From positions 31,733-95,732 of the forward strand of contig NZ_VLKR01000024.1 of assembly GCF_007830445.1 (NCBI RefSeq): DNA of 64,000 bases, in the 5' to 3' direction. Numbering within the stretch: the first letter of the stretch is position 1; every line of letters starts with the position of its first letter. The stretch is from Sphingobacterium siyangense (lineage in GTDB: Bacteria; Bacteroidota; Bacteroidia; Sphingobacteriales; Sphingobacteriaceae). Shown one piece after another: positions 17,500 to 25,904 of this stretch. A program made the position numbers and the translations under genes. The notes under the pieces were generated by a model. That model worked only from the letters and a program-made list of their open reading frames with translations, made no database searches and had not been told where the DNA came from.

Positions 17500-18096
17500 T
17501 TATTTTTTACCACCTTTAGATGCTTTCGCTGCTTCTTGTTCAGCTTGACGCAATGCACGAGACATGATTACTGATACGATTGTATCATCAGCATTGTTTA
17601 ATACTTTTGCGTTTTCCAATTGAATTTGACCTACACGAACTGATTTACCAACTTCTAAAGATTCCATTGGTACAGCAATTTCTTGTGGTAAGTTTGCAGG
17701 TAATGCTTTTACGCGTAAATTACGTAATTTTTGAACTAATTTACCCCCCATTTTAACACCTGGAGAAGTTCCTGTTAATTTGATAGGAATATTCAATGAT
17801 ACTTCTTTATCATCAAATAATTCTAAAAAGTCAACGTGCGTAACTAAGTCAGTTAATGGGTGGAATTGTGCGTCTTGAACGATAGCTCTTTTAGTTTGAC
17901 CTTCAATGTTTAATTCAACAATGATTACGTCTGCAGTGTAAAGAACTGGTTTCAAATCAGCTGCGGATACAGAAAGAGCTGTTTGCTCTGTACCACCGTA
18001 AAGTACTGCTGGTACTAAACCTTGGTAACGCAATTCTTTTGCATCTCTTTTCCCTACGTTCTGTCTTACAGAACCGCTAATAGCAATTGATTTCAT
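17500..18096 (-). CDS. rplY: 50S ribosomal protein L25/general stress protein Ctc
   Basis: 198 residues, the long Ctc form: an N-terminal L25 domain (about 1-90, KSIAISGSVRQNVGKRDAKELR) that binds 5S rRNA, followed by the TL5/Ctc beta domain (about 95-180, DKEVSLNIPIKLTG). A lysine/alanine-rich tail ends the protein. It has a near-perfect Bacteroidetes promoter (18124-18154) and is followed by a terminator and pth. Ribosome-bound in the cytoplasm. Confidence 0.95.
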   Translation of the reverse strand: MKSIAISGSVRQNVGKRDAKELRYQGLVPAVLYGGTEQTALSVSAADLKPVLYTADVIIVELNIEGQTKRAIVQDAQFHPLTDLVTHVDFLELFDDKEVSLNIPIKLTGTSPGVKMGGKLVQKLRNLRVKALPANLPQEIAVPMESLEVGKSVRVGQIQLENAKVLNNADDTIVSVIMSRALRQAEQEAAKASKGGKK

Positions 18097-18123
18097 CTTT
18101 TAATTTTTTATAAATTTGAGGTG

Positions 18124-18154
18124 CAAAGATAATCTAATTTCTGATATTATCAAA
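18124..18154 (-). promoter_or_regulatory. Promoter of rplY
   Basis: On the minus strand TTTG (18151-18154), 19 nt, TATCTTTG (18124-18131), an exact match to the Bacteroidetes housekeeping promoter. Transcription would start near 18117, about 20 nt before the rplY ATG. Confidence 0.85.
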
Positions 18155-18309
18155 AAAATACGACCGCTATTAGTTCGGAAACAGATACTTATTCCAAGTT
18201 TTCGATTTTTCCATGTTCATGATTATGCCTATTCAAGGCCACTTATTTACCCTAAAGTATGACCAAATTGATACCATTTCCTATATTAAAACTGGAGTAG
18301 GACTCTTTT

Positions 18310-18395
18310 AGCAGGGGTATAACAGGGAGTTAGCAGGGCTTTACCCCTGTTATACCCCTGCTAACCCCCTGTTAACCCCCTGTAAATCCCCTGTT
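18310..18395. repeat. Head-to-head 11-nt periodic array (CCCCTG type)
   Basis: CCCCTG starts at 18344, 18355, 18366, 18377 and 18388; the reverse motif CAGGG starts at 18312, 18323 and 18334. Every step inside each arm is exactly 11 nt. The arms face each other and form an 18-bp perfect inverted repeat (18310-18327 with 18345-18362). It lies between the prs terminator and the rplY promoter. Function unknown. Confidence 0.9.
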
Positions 18396-18514
18396 ATTGC
18401 GGAAGTTGACAACAGTCAATTGCTAACCTATATACGCGATAAAAAGGGCTATTCGCCTGTGGTTAAAAGATAAGAACCAAGCGGAAGGGAGAAGGTGGGG
18501 TGGTGGCGCAATAC

Positions 18515-18562
18515 AAAAAAAAGACCCTGGTCGTTAAGCTGAATGCTTTCTGTACCAGGGTC
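18515..18562 (-). terminator. Terminator of prs
   Basis: Stem GACCCTGGT (18523-18531) / ACCAGGGTC (18554-18562), 22-nt loop, followed on the minus strand by a run of seven T. Confidence 0.85.
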
Positions 18563-18589
18563 CAATATCTAGAATCTAAAACTCAAAGA

Positions 18590-19546
18590 TTACTCTACTT
18601 CAAATAAATCGGAGATTGAAGAGTGTTGATTTACACTTGTGATTGCTTTTGCAAATAAATCAGCCGTTGATAATACTTTGATTTTGGTCGATTGTTTTGC
18701 TTTTTCTGGATCCAATTGAATGGTATCGGTTACGATCATCTCTGACAAGACCGAGTTTTCAATTGTTTCATATGCCTTTCCGGACAACACAGCATGTGTA
18801 CAAACGGCTCTTACAGATTTTGCACCATTTTCCATGATCAATGCCGCTGCTTTTGAAAGTGTACCAGCCGTATCACAGATATCATCGATCAAAACCACAT
18901 CTTGACCAGTTACATCGCCGATAATTGACATTGATTCGATTTCGTTTGCACGTTTACGACGTTTGTCACAGATAATAACTTCTGCATTGAAAAATTTAGC
19001 AAAGGTACGTGCTCTGTATGAACCACCCATATCTGGTGAAGCAATCGTTAGATTTGGAAGTTTTAACGATTTGATATAAGGAACAAAAATGATAGAACCA
19101 TCCAAATGGTCAACAGGGATATCGAAAAAACCTTGGATTTGCGCTGCGTGCAGGTCCATTGTCATGATACGGTGGATACCAGCTGCAGTCAACAGATTGG
19201 CGATCATTTTTGCGCCAATAGCAACTCTTGGTTTGTCTTTTCGATCTTGTCTTGCGAAACCAAAGTAAGGGACTACCGCTGTGATATAATGCGCTGAAGC
19301 TCTCTTCGCTGCATCTGTCATCAATAATAATTCAAAAAGATTGTCGGTAGGTTGGTTGGTAGATTGGATAATGAATACATCGCTTCCGCGAACTGACTCA
19401 TTGTAGAAAGGTTGAATCTCACCGTCGCTAAAACGTGACAATGTTTTGTCTCCTAGTGGTTTCCCGTAAGATTGTGCGATTTTTTCGGCTAGTTCTGTAG
19501 TGCCAGAACCTGCAAATAGTTTAACCGTGTTGAATTGCAAAGGCAT
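18590..19546 (-). CDS. prs: Ribose-phosphate pyrophosphokinase
   Basis: 318 residues, normal for class I PRPP synthetase. Makes PRPP from ribose 5-phosphate and ATP for purine, pyrimidine, His and Trp synthesis. Seen: FSDGEIQPFYNESVRG (ribose/ATP region), MDLHAAQIQGFF (the catalytic-histidine and metal region), ICDKRRKRAN (flexible loop) and VVLIDDICDTAGTL (PRPP-binding loop). Single-gene unit with terminator at 18515-18562, downstream of two tRNA-Gln genes on the same strand. Confidence 0.96.
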   Translation of the reverse strand: MPLQFNTVKLFAGSGTTELAEKIAQSYGKPLGDKTLSRFSDGEIQPFYNESVRGSDVFIIQSTNQPTDNLFELLLMTDAAKRASAHYITAVVPYFGFARQDRKDKPRVAIGAKMIANLLTAAGIHRIMTMDLHAAQIQGFFDIPVDHLDGSIIFVPYIKSLKLPNLTIASPDMGGSYRARTFAKFFNAEVIICDKRRKRANEIESMSIIGDVTGQDVVLIDDICDTAGTLSKAAALIMENGAKSVRAVCTHAVLSGKAYETIENSVLSEMIVTDTIQLDPEKAKQSTKIKVLSTADLFAKAITSVNQHSSISDLFEVE

Positions 19547-19629
19547 GGTTTTGTATATTTATGTTGGGTTATTGTATTGTCGTTTATTCAATATTTTTAT
19601 TCCCTTACTGTTTTTTAAAGTTAAACATT

Positions 19630-19658
19630 AAAAAAAATGGATTGTTTTCACAATCCAT
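19630..19658 (-). terminator. Terminator of first tRNA-Gln
   Basis: Stem ATGGATTG / CAATCCAT with a 6-nt loop, followed on the minus strand by a run of T. Located 20 nt after the tRNA 3' end. Confidence 0.75.
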
Positions 19659-19677
19659 ATACGCTTAACTTTAAAAG

Positions 19678-19748
19678 TTGTCCGACCTGGATTCGAACCA
19701 AGACAAACAGAACCAAAAACTGTTGTACTACCCTTATACTATCGGACA
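19678..19748 (-). tRNA. tRNA-Gln (UUG), copy 1
   Basis: 71 nt including discriminator A; CCA not encoded. Acceptor TGTCCGA / TCGGACA, T-arm CTTGG-TTCGAAT-CCAGG, anticodon loop TTTTGGT gives anticodon UUG at 34-36. The anticodon stem ACAGT / TCTGT has a U-U mismatch at 31-39. Identical in sequence to copy 2, which is 171 nt away. Confidence 0.93.
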
Positions 19749-19883
19749 ATGTCTCTAAAAAGTCAACGTTTCCGCTTTTCTCTTTTTGACGACGCAAAGA
19801 TAGAGATTTGTTTTAAAAATCAAAATGTAAATTTAAAAAAATCTAAACCCTTTTATAAATAATAAGCCTTGCATATAACGCAG

Positions 19884-19909
19884 AAAAGGCTTGCAGATGC
19901 AAGCCTTTT
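19884..19909 (-). terminator. Terminator of second tRNA-Gln
   Basis: Perfect 11-bp stem AAAAGGCTTGC / GCAAGCCTTTT with a 4-nt loop, 10 nt after the tRNA 3' end. Confidence 0.85.
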
Positions 19910-19919
19910 CTATTGTTTG

Positions 19920-19990
19920 TTGTCCGACCTGGATTCGAACCAAGACAAACAGAACCAAAAACTGTTGTACTACCCTTATACTATCGGACA
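19920..19990 (-). tRNA. tRNA-Gln (UUG), copy 2
   Basis: 71 nt, identical to copy 1 at 19678-19748, with the same U-U pair at the top of the anticodon stem. It has its own terminator at 19884-19909, so the two copies are separate transcripts rather than one precursor, or the hairpin serves as a processing/partial stop signal. Confidence 0.93.
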
Positions 19991-20348
19991 AACAATTCAA
20001 AAGTGATTGCTATCGTGATGATGTCGTTCACATTTGATGATGCAAATATACGGACTATTCTCATTTCTGCAAATAAAAATGAACTTAAAAGTGTATTAGG
20101 GCTGATTTTCAAAGAAATAATTTTTGTTTTGATTTGAAAAGATATGCACGCTAAGCTTTTTTATCGAGATGTTGGCCCACAAAAGTACATGCGTGCTTTT
20201 GGGAATGCTTTCCTTTCAGCCAATATTGGATCGCGTAATGAAATTTTTTCAATTAATATGTGTTAAAAAATCAGAATAAAGTTCATTTCTTATTAACTTA
20301 TCCTTATTTTCGAGCCGTATTAATAATACTTTTTACAGTTATCATTTT
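19991..20348. other. Intergenic region before DUF2723 gene
   Basis: 358 bp between tRNA-Gln copy 2 (-) and the DUF2723 gene (+). It must carry both promoters. I see no gene and no exact TTTG/TAnnTTTG pair; AT-rich in the last 80 bp. Confidence 0.5.
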
Positions 20349-23300
20349 ATGAACTATACTAAAATCAACAATCTTTTAGGATGGATATGTGCGCTAATAG
20401 CAACTGTAGCGTATGTCATGACTGCCGAACGATCGACGAGTTGGTGGGACTGTGGCGAGTTTATCGCTTCAGCCTTTAAACTTCAAATTGTGCACCAGCC
20501 AGGAGCACCTTTATTCTTAATGATTCAAAATATATTCTCAAACCTTGCTGGTGGAGATGTTACACGAATTGCTTTCTGGATGAACGTAGGATCGGCAGTA
20601 TGTAGTGGTCTGACCATTTTGTTTTTATTTTGGACAATTACAGCTTTAGCAAAGAAAATCGTTGTAAAAGGTGTTGATGGATCATATACATCCACCGATT
20701 TAATCAAAATATTCGGTTCGGGCGCTGTTGGTGCACTGGCTTATGCTTTTACGGATACTTTTTGGTTCTCAGCAGTGGAGTCCGAAGTATATGCCATGTC
20801 TTCTTTATGTACAGCCGTCGTATTTTGGGGTATTCTAAAATGGGAAAATCATGCCGATGAAGCTGGTTCGGACCGCTGGTTGATCTTTATCGCTTATGTG
20901 ATGGGACTTTCTATCGGGGTACACTTATTAAACCTTCTAGTGATTCCGGCAATTGCTTTGGTCATTTATTTTAAACGTTCAAAAACAGTGACATCATCGG
21001 GGGCGATCAAAGCTTTCTTAATCGGTGTTGTTGTTTTGGCGCTGATTTTATGGGGTATTATTCAATACACTGTTAAAGCCGCCGCATATTTTGATCTGTT
21101 CTTTGTGAATAGTTTGGGCATGGGCTTTGGTACTGGATTTAACTTATTCATGATTTTAGCGGTAGCTCTTTTCGTATATGGTATCTGGTATTCAATCAAA
21201 AAGGTAAAACCGATGTTAAATCTGATCTTAATCAGTGCAGCATTTATCATTTTTGGTTATAGTTCCTTTGCCATGATTATGGTGCGCGCCAAGGCAAATC
21301 CTACGTTAAATAACAGTGATCCGGATAATGCATTTTCTTTTGTGAGTTATCTTGGACGTGAGCAATATGCCAGTGAGCCGCTTTTGAATGGACCTACATT
21401 TGATGCGCAAGTGGTTGATGCCGAGCCTACGTATACGTACAGAAAAGATAAAGACAAGTATACCAAGGTGGAGAACGGCATGGACTATAAATACGATAAA
21501 ACGATGTTTTTTCCGCGTGTTTATAGCTCAAGAGACCAAAATCATATAGATTATTACCGCGATTACCTAAAGATTTCTGAAGGACAATCGCCAACATTTG
21601 GGGATAACTTAAAGTTCTTCTTTAGCTATCAGATCGGACACATGTACGGTCGTTATTTTCTTTGGAACTTTGCTGGTCGTCAAAATGACCAACAAGGACA
21701 GGGTTCCTTCACTGAGGGGAACTGGATCTCAGGGGCTAAACCTGTAGACCAGATGCATGTGGGTGGACAAAATGCCATTCCAGATTCATTGAAAACTGAT
21801 CCTTCAAACAATAAATATTATTTTCTGCCTTTGATCATTGGTTTAATTGGTGCATTCTGGCATTTTGGAAAAAGACAACGTGATGCGGGAATTGTGGGTC
21901 TGTTGTTTTTCTTTACAGGATTAGCAATTGTATTATATCTAAATCAAAGTCCACTCCAACCACGTGAACGTGACTATGCGTATGCCGGTTCTTTTTATGC
22001 CTTCGCCATCTGGATCGGGCTTGGGGTTTTCGCTATCGCGGATTATTTAAGCAAAAAAGTGGATGGTAAAATAGCGGCCGGTGCTGCTACAGTAGCTTGT
22101 TTATTGGGGGCTCCTGTATTGCTGGGTTTCCAAAACTGGGATGATCACGATCGTTCGGAAAAAACGACCGCACGTGATTTAGCGAAAAACTACCTGGCTT
22201 CCTGTGCACCAAATGCAATTTTATTTACCTATGGTGATAACGATACCTACCCATTGTGGTATGTGCAAGAAGTTGAAAATTATCGTCCGGATGTTCGGGT
22301 CGTAAACTTAAGTTTGTTGAGTTCGGACTGGTATATGCGCCAAATGAAACAAAAAGTAAATCAGGCAGATGGTTTACCGATCAATATCGATGATGAAAAG
22401 TTCAAGAAAGGTGTTCGCGAAGTGCTTTATTATCAGGATATGAAAGTTCCAGGACATGTTGATCTGGATTTGATCATGCAGATTTTATTGTCTGACGACC
22501 AGAAGAACAAATTGGAATTGAGAGGTGGTAAGTTTGAAAACTTCTTGCCAACCAAAAACTTCAGCCTTCCGGTGAATAAAGAATCTGTTCTGAAAAATAA
22601 TGTCGTTCCTAAAGCTTGGCAAGAATCTATTGTCGATACCATGAGCTGGACCTACAATAGAAATTATATCTCTAGGGCAGAATTATCAATCTTAAACGTA
22701 TTGTTGAATAACGATTGGAAACGTCCAATTTATTTTGCGGCAACAGTTCCAAATGATAACTACCTTGGTTTAGATAAATATCTGGTCCAAGAGGGCTTTG
22801 CACTGCGTTTAATGCCGATTGCAACTCCTGCCGGGGCGGAAGGTACATTGGTTGATACACAGTCTGCTTATAAAGACATTACTACGAAATACCAATGGGG
22901 TAATATGGCACATGCTTCTTACCTGGATCCTGAATCTTACCGCATGATTACCATGATTACAAATACGGTAATGGGCGGTACAGCGACACAGTTGATGATG
23001 GAAGGTCATAAGGATGAGGCGCGTAAAGTCGCTGTTGAAACCTTTGAGAAAATGCCAAAACGTGTTTATTTGATGCGTGATATTTTAGGCTATATTCCAA
23101 TTGTCAATGTGTTGTATGAAACTGGTGAAACGAAGCGTGCAAATGAAATCGTAAACCGTAACCTGAAGTTTATGACGCAAAATATGCGTTGGTATCAGGA
23201 TATTGCACAAACAAAACCTGAGCTGGAATATTCAAATATCGGTACAGCATTACGTGCTTTGGGTGCCTATAAGAGTATCTTGGCCTCTACCTCGGAAAAA

Positions 23301-23363
23301 CAATTGCTACAGCAAGTGACCGATTTAGAAAAATCGTATAAACAACAGTATGGTGTTGAGTAA
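20349..23363 (+). CDS. DUF2723 integral membrane protein (GT117, O-mannosyltransferase-like)
   Basis: 1004 residues. The first half has about 10 to 12 transmembrane helices; the N-terminus YVMTAERSTSWWDCGEFIASA with the acidic ...DCGEF pattern is the DUF2723 signature, related to PMT/GT-C glycosyltransferases, where the acidic residues in the first outer loop are catalytic. A soluble C-terminal half (about residues 620-1004) has ILFTYGDNDTYPLWYVQEVEN, typical of the Bacteroidetes family members, followed by helical repeats. Likely transfers a lipid-linked sugar to exported proteins at the inner membrane; the acceptor is unknown. Monocistronic, with a terminator downstream. Confidence 0.88.
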   Translation: MNYTKINNLLGWICALIATVAYVMTAERSTSWWDCGEFIASAFKLQIVHQPGAPLFLMIQNIFSNLAGGDVTRIAFWMNVGSAVCSGLTILFLFWTITALAKKIVVKGVDGSYTSTDLIKIFGSGAVGALAYAFTDTFWFSAVESEVYAMSSLCTAVVFWGILKWENHADEAGSDRWLIFIAYVMGLSIGVHLLNLLVIPAIALVIYFKRSKTVTSSGAIKAFLIGVVVLALILWGIIQYTVKAAAYFDLFFVNSLGMGFGTGFNLFMILAVALFVYGIWYSIKKVKPMLNLILISAAFIIFGYSSFAMIMVRAKANPTLNNSDPDNAFSFVSYLGREQYASEPLLNGPTFDAQVVDAEPTYTYRKDKDKYTKVENGMDYKYDKTMFFPRVYSSRDQNHIDYYRDYLKISEGQSPTFGDNLKFFFSYQIGHMYGRYFLWNFAGRQNDQQGQGSFTEGNWISGAKPVDQMHVGGQNAIPDSLKTDPSNNKYYFLPLIIGLIGAFWHFGKRQRDAGIVGLLFFFTGLAIVLYLNQSPLQPRERDYAYAGSFYAFAIWIGLGVFAIADYLSKKVDGKIAAGAATVACLLGAPVLLGFQNWDDHDRSEKTTARDLAKNYLASCAPNAILFTYGDNDTYPLWYVQEVENYRPDVRVVNLSLLSSDWYMRQMKQKVNQADGLPINIDDEKFKKGVREVLYYQDMKVPGHVDLDLIMQILLSDDQKNKLELRGGKFENFLPTKNFSLPVNKESVLKNNVVPKAWQESIVDTMSWTYNRNYISRAELSILNVLLNNDWKRPIYFAATVPNDNYLGLDKYLVQEGFALRLMPIATPAGAEGTLVDTQSAYKDITTKYQWGNMAHASYLDPESYRMITMITNTVMGGTATQLMMEGHKDEARKVAVETFEKMPKRVYLMRDILGYIPIVNVLYETGETKRANEIVNRNLKFMTQNMRWYQDIAQTKPELEYSNIGTALRALGAYKSILASTSEKQLLQQVTDLEKSYKQQYGVE

Positions 23364-23388
23364 CAATTAGAGACATCATTTTAACCGA

Positions 23389-23466
23389 AGGAGCTGCCCT
23401 TTACTACAGGTATTCGAAAGGAAAAACACTTTTTGATGCGATGTAGGAAAGGGCGGCTTTTTTTTG
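23389..23466 (+). terminator. Terminator after DUF2723 gene
   Basis: Stem AGCTGCCCTT / AAGGGCGGCT (one G-U pair) with a long internal loop, followed by eight T. Confidence 0.75.
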
Positions 23467-23511
23467 ATTATTTTTTCTTAGCTTAACGCCATATAAAACC
23501 AACCTTAAGTT

Positions 23512-24912
23512 ATGATGAAACGTCAATTAAAATTGTGGGATGCAGTGATGCTGGTCATGGGGTCGATGATCGGAAGCGGTATTTTTATTGTATCGAGTGA
23601 TATGATGCGGCAGCTGGGATCCGGATATTGGTTGGCGATAGTTTGGTTATTGACCGCATTAGCAACTGTTGCGGCGGCAATCTGCTATGGCGAATTGTCG
23701 TCTATGTACCCGAAGGCTGGGGGACAATATACCTATCTGACAGAAATATTTGGGAAGCCAATTGGCTTTTTATATGGCTGGAGTTTATTTACAGTCATTC
23801 AAACGGGAACGATAGCAGCTGTAGCTGTTGCCTTTGGTAAGTTTACAGCCTACCTTATTCCGCAGCTAAATGATGCAGCACCGCTATTTCAGCGTGGAGA
23901 GTTTAAGATTACCTGGATACAGATTGTCGCTATGGGTGTTATTATTCTCCTGACCTTTATCAATACAAGAGGGATCAAGAGTGGAAAAGCTGTTCAATCT
24001 TTCTTTACTTCAGCAAAAATTATTGCGCTGGTTTTACTGATTTTAGGTGGTCTGTTCTTGATTAAGGAAAATCATTTTTCAGAAAATATGGCTTATGGCT
24101 GGGACTCTTTTCAAAATTTGAAAGGTGCTGGCTGGTCGCAGATCTCTGGGGGCGTACTGATGGGGGCTTTAGCTGCTGCGATGGTAGGTTCGGTATTTAG
24201 TAGTGTGGCCTGGGAAAATGTAACGTTTGTTTCCGGAGAGATTGTTAATCCGCAGCGTAATGTTGTTCGGGCATTGGTTATCGGAACAAGCTTGGTGATG
24301 TTGCTCTATATAAGTTGTAATTACATTTACCTGGCGGCATTAAATCGAGAGGAAATTGCTTTTGCGGCAAATGATCGTGTTGCCATAGCGGCGGCTGAAA
24401 AAATATTAGGCCATAATGGTACAATAGCGATGGCGATTTTGGTTATGATCTCGACCTTTGGTTGTGTTAATGGACTTGCACTGTCCGGAGCGCGTGTTTT
24501 TCAGACTATGGCAAAAGATGGATTGTTTCTGAAGCAGGCGATTCCCAATAACAAATATGATGTGCCCGCACGATCGTTATGGCTTCAGGGAATCTGGGCT
24601 TCCTTACTTTGCCTAAGTGGGCAATATGGCAATTTACTGGATATGATATCTTTTGTTATTGTCATATTTTATATGATTACAGTACTGGGTGTTATTATTC
24701 AACGTATCCGGAGACCGGATTTGGAACGTTCCTACAAAACCTTCCTCTTTCCGATTACACCAATCTTGTACCTGTTGATAGGTGCCGTATTTTGTGTATT
24801 ATTAATTATCTATAAGCCACAATATACCTGGCCAGGCTTTATACTTGTATTAATCGGTGTACCGGTGTATTTTTTTGCACGGAATAATAAAAGTGCCGAG
24901 CTAGATGAATAG
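23512..24912 (+). CDS. APC-superfamily amino acid permease
   Basis: 466 residues with about 12 transmembrane helices. The N-terminus MLVMGSMIGSGIFIVSSDM is the helix 1 unwound GSGIF substrate-binding motif of APC carriers; CYGELSSMYPKAGGQYTYL is the helix 3 signature. Takes up or exchanges amino acids across the inner membrane; the sequence resembles the basic APC/LAT-type group but the substrate cannot be named. Single gene between two terminated units. Two candidate starts (Met1 and Met2) are adjacent. Confidence 0.9.
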   Translation: MMKRQLKLWDAVMLVMGSMIGSGIFIVSSDMMRQLGSGYWLAIVWLLTALATVAAAICYGELSSMYPKAGGQYTYLTEIFGKPIGFLYGWSLFTVIQTGTIAAVAVAFGKFTAYLIPQLNDAAPLFQRGEFKITWIQIVAMGVIILLTFINTRGIKSGKAVQSFFTSAKIIALVLLILGGLFLIKENHFSENMAYGWDSFQNLKGAGWSQISGGVLMGALAAAMVGSVFSSVAWENVTFVSGEIVNPQRNVVRALVIGTSLVMLLYISCNYIYLAALNREEIAFAANDRVAIAAAEKILGHNGTIAMAILVMISTFGCVNGLALSGARVFQTMAKDGLFLKQAIPNNKYDVPARSLWLQGIWASLLCLSGQYGNLLDMISFVIVIFYMITVLGVIIQRIRRPDLERSYKTFLFPITPILYLLIGAVFCVLLIIYKPQYTWPGFILVLIGVPVYFFARNNKSAELDE

Positions 24913-25134
24913 TCGCTACCTATAGCATTTCGATGTTATGGAATTTGCTGTAAATGGTTGGCAATGCGTATTGTATATAACTTCAAAATCTGTTAATGTG
25001 CTGGAATAATGGCTTTGTAAATTTCCCGGAAAGGAAGATAATCTTTGTTTAAATCACTTTTTGTTATTGTGCCAGTTGGATGCAAATATTGAAATTAATT
25101 GCCCTTCATGGCTTCGTTTTTGTTAAAAAAAGTG

Positions 25135-25142
25135 TAGCTTTG
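25135..25142 (+). promoter_or_regulatory. Candidate -7 element of pyrR
   Basis: TAGCTTTG fits TAnnTTTG and would start transcription about 10 nt before the pyrR ATG. The nearest TTTG (25119-25122) is only 12 nt away, so the -33 element is unclear. Confidence 0.5.
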
Positions 25143-25158
25143 CTCAAACATTCCCATA

Positions 25159-25722
25159 ATGAAACAGTCGATTTTATTAGACGGACCAAAATTTCAAATC
25201 ACAATTCAAAGACTATGTCGTCAATTGATTGAGAATCACGGTGATTTTTCAAATGCTGTCGTCATAGGTATTCAACCCCGAGGAACTTTCTTAGCGAGAC
25301 GCATCGTCAAAGAGCTTGAACAAATGATCGGAAAAGAGATTTTAGTTGGCGATTTGGATATTACCTTTTATCGCGATGACTTCCGTACGAAAGGGAATAC
25401 TGGTCCAATCTTAGCAAATAGCACAAATATCAATTTTATTGTAGAAGGTAAAGAGGTGATCTTTATAGATGATGTCTTATGGACAGGACGTACTATTCGT
25501 GCGGCAATGGATGCTGTGCAGGCATTTGGCCGTGCAAGAAGAATAGAATTGCTTGTTTTGGTCGATCGCCGGTTTTCTAGACAGATCCCTATTCAGCCCG
25601 ATTATATCGGAATACAGGTAGATTCTATTGATTCACAAAAAGTAATTGTTAACTGGAAAGAATCAGAGGATCAGGATAGTATTATCTTGATTACAGAAAA
25701 GAAGGCGTCAGCTAGCGATTAA
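25159..25722 (+). CDS. pyrR: Bifunctional pyr operon regulator/uracil phosphoribosyltransferase
   Basis: 187 residues, the size of PyrR. The PRPP loop VIFIDDVLWTGRTIRAAMDA (about residues 97-116) and the N-terminal VVIGIQPRGTFLARRI are clear type I phosphoribosyltransferase motifs of the PyrR group. In Bacillus PyrR binds pyr mRNA and promotes termination when UMP is high, and it has weak UPRTase activity. Here it directly precedes pyrB, separated by 182 nt that contain a repeated stem-loop (see repeat entry), so a regulatory role on pyrB is plausible but unproven. Confidence 0.93.
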   Translation: MKQSILLDGPKFQITIQRLCRQLIENHGDFSNAVVIGIQPRGTFLARRIVKELEQMIGKEILVGDLDITFYRDDFRTKGNTGPILANSTNINFIVEGKEVIFIDDVLWTGRTIRAAMDAVQAFGRARRIELLVLVDRRFSRQIPIQPDYIGIQVDSIDSQKVIVNWKESEDQDSIILITEKKASASD

Positions 25723-25740
25723 TAGCGGTGTCATGACGAT

Positions 25741-25868
25741 ACTGAAGGTTATTGTTGACCTTTGGAAACAGGCACTTTCAATAAAACCTTCATGACTTCG
25801 CAGACGCCAACAGCAATGAAAGCAAACTGAAGGTTCTTTCTGGCCAATAAGATCAGACACTTTCAGAA
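25741..25868 (+). repeat. Imperfect direct repeat/hairpin pair in pyrR-pyrB spacer
   Basis: Two copies 85 nt apart: ACTGAAGGTT at 25741-25750 and 25826-25835, each followed by CACTTTCA at 25773-25780 and 25858-25865. Within each copy UGAAGGU can pair with ACUUUCA (one G-U pair). AACCTTCA at 25785-25792 is the exact complement of TGAAGGTT in both copies and competes for it. No T-run follows, so this is not a plain terminator; it looks like a leader RNA in front of pyrB. Confidence 0.6.
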
Positions 25869-25904
25869 AAAAAATGATTAGTAAATATTTGAATATACTA
25901 TAAA

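Noticed and set aside
18310..18395. Terminator as explanation of the inverted repeat
   Set aside because: No T-run after either arm, the prs terminator is already at 18515-18562, and the 11-nt phase is not explained by a terminator.
19913..20137. 74-codon plus-strand frame over tRNA-Gln copy 2
   Set aside because: Its first part is the antisense of the tRNA gene; no protein likeness.
25722..25904. Classical transcription attenuator between pyrR and pyrB
   Set aside because: No GC-rich stem followed by a T-run and no Bacillus-type PyrR loop; the hairpins are followed by an A-run. Reported only as a candidate RNA switch.
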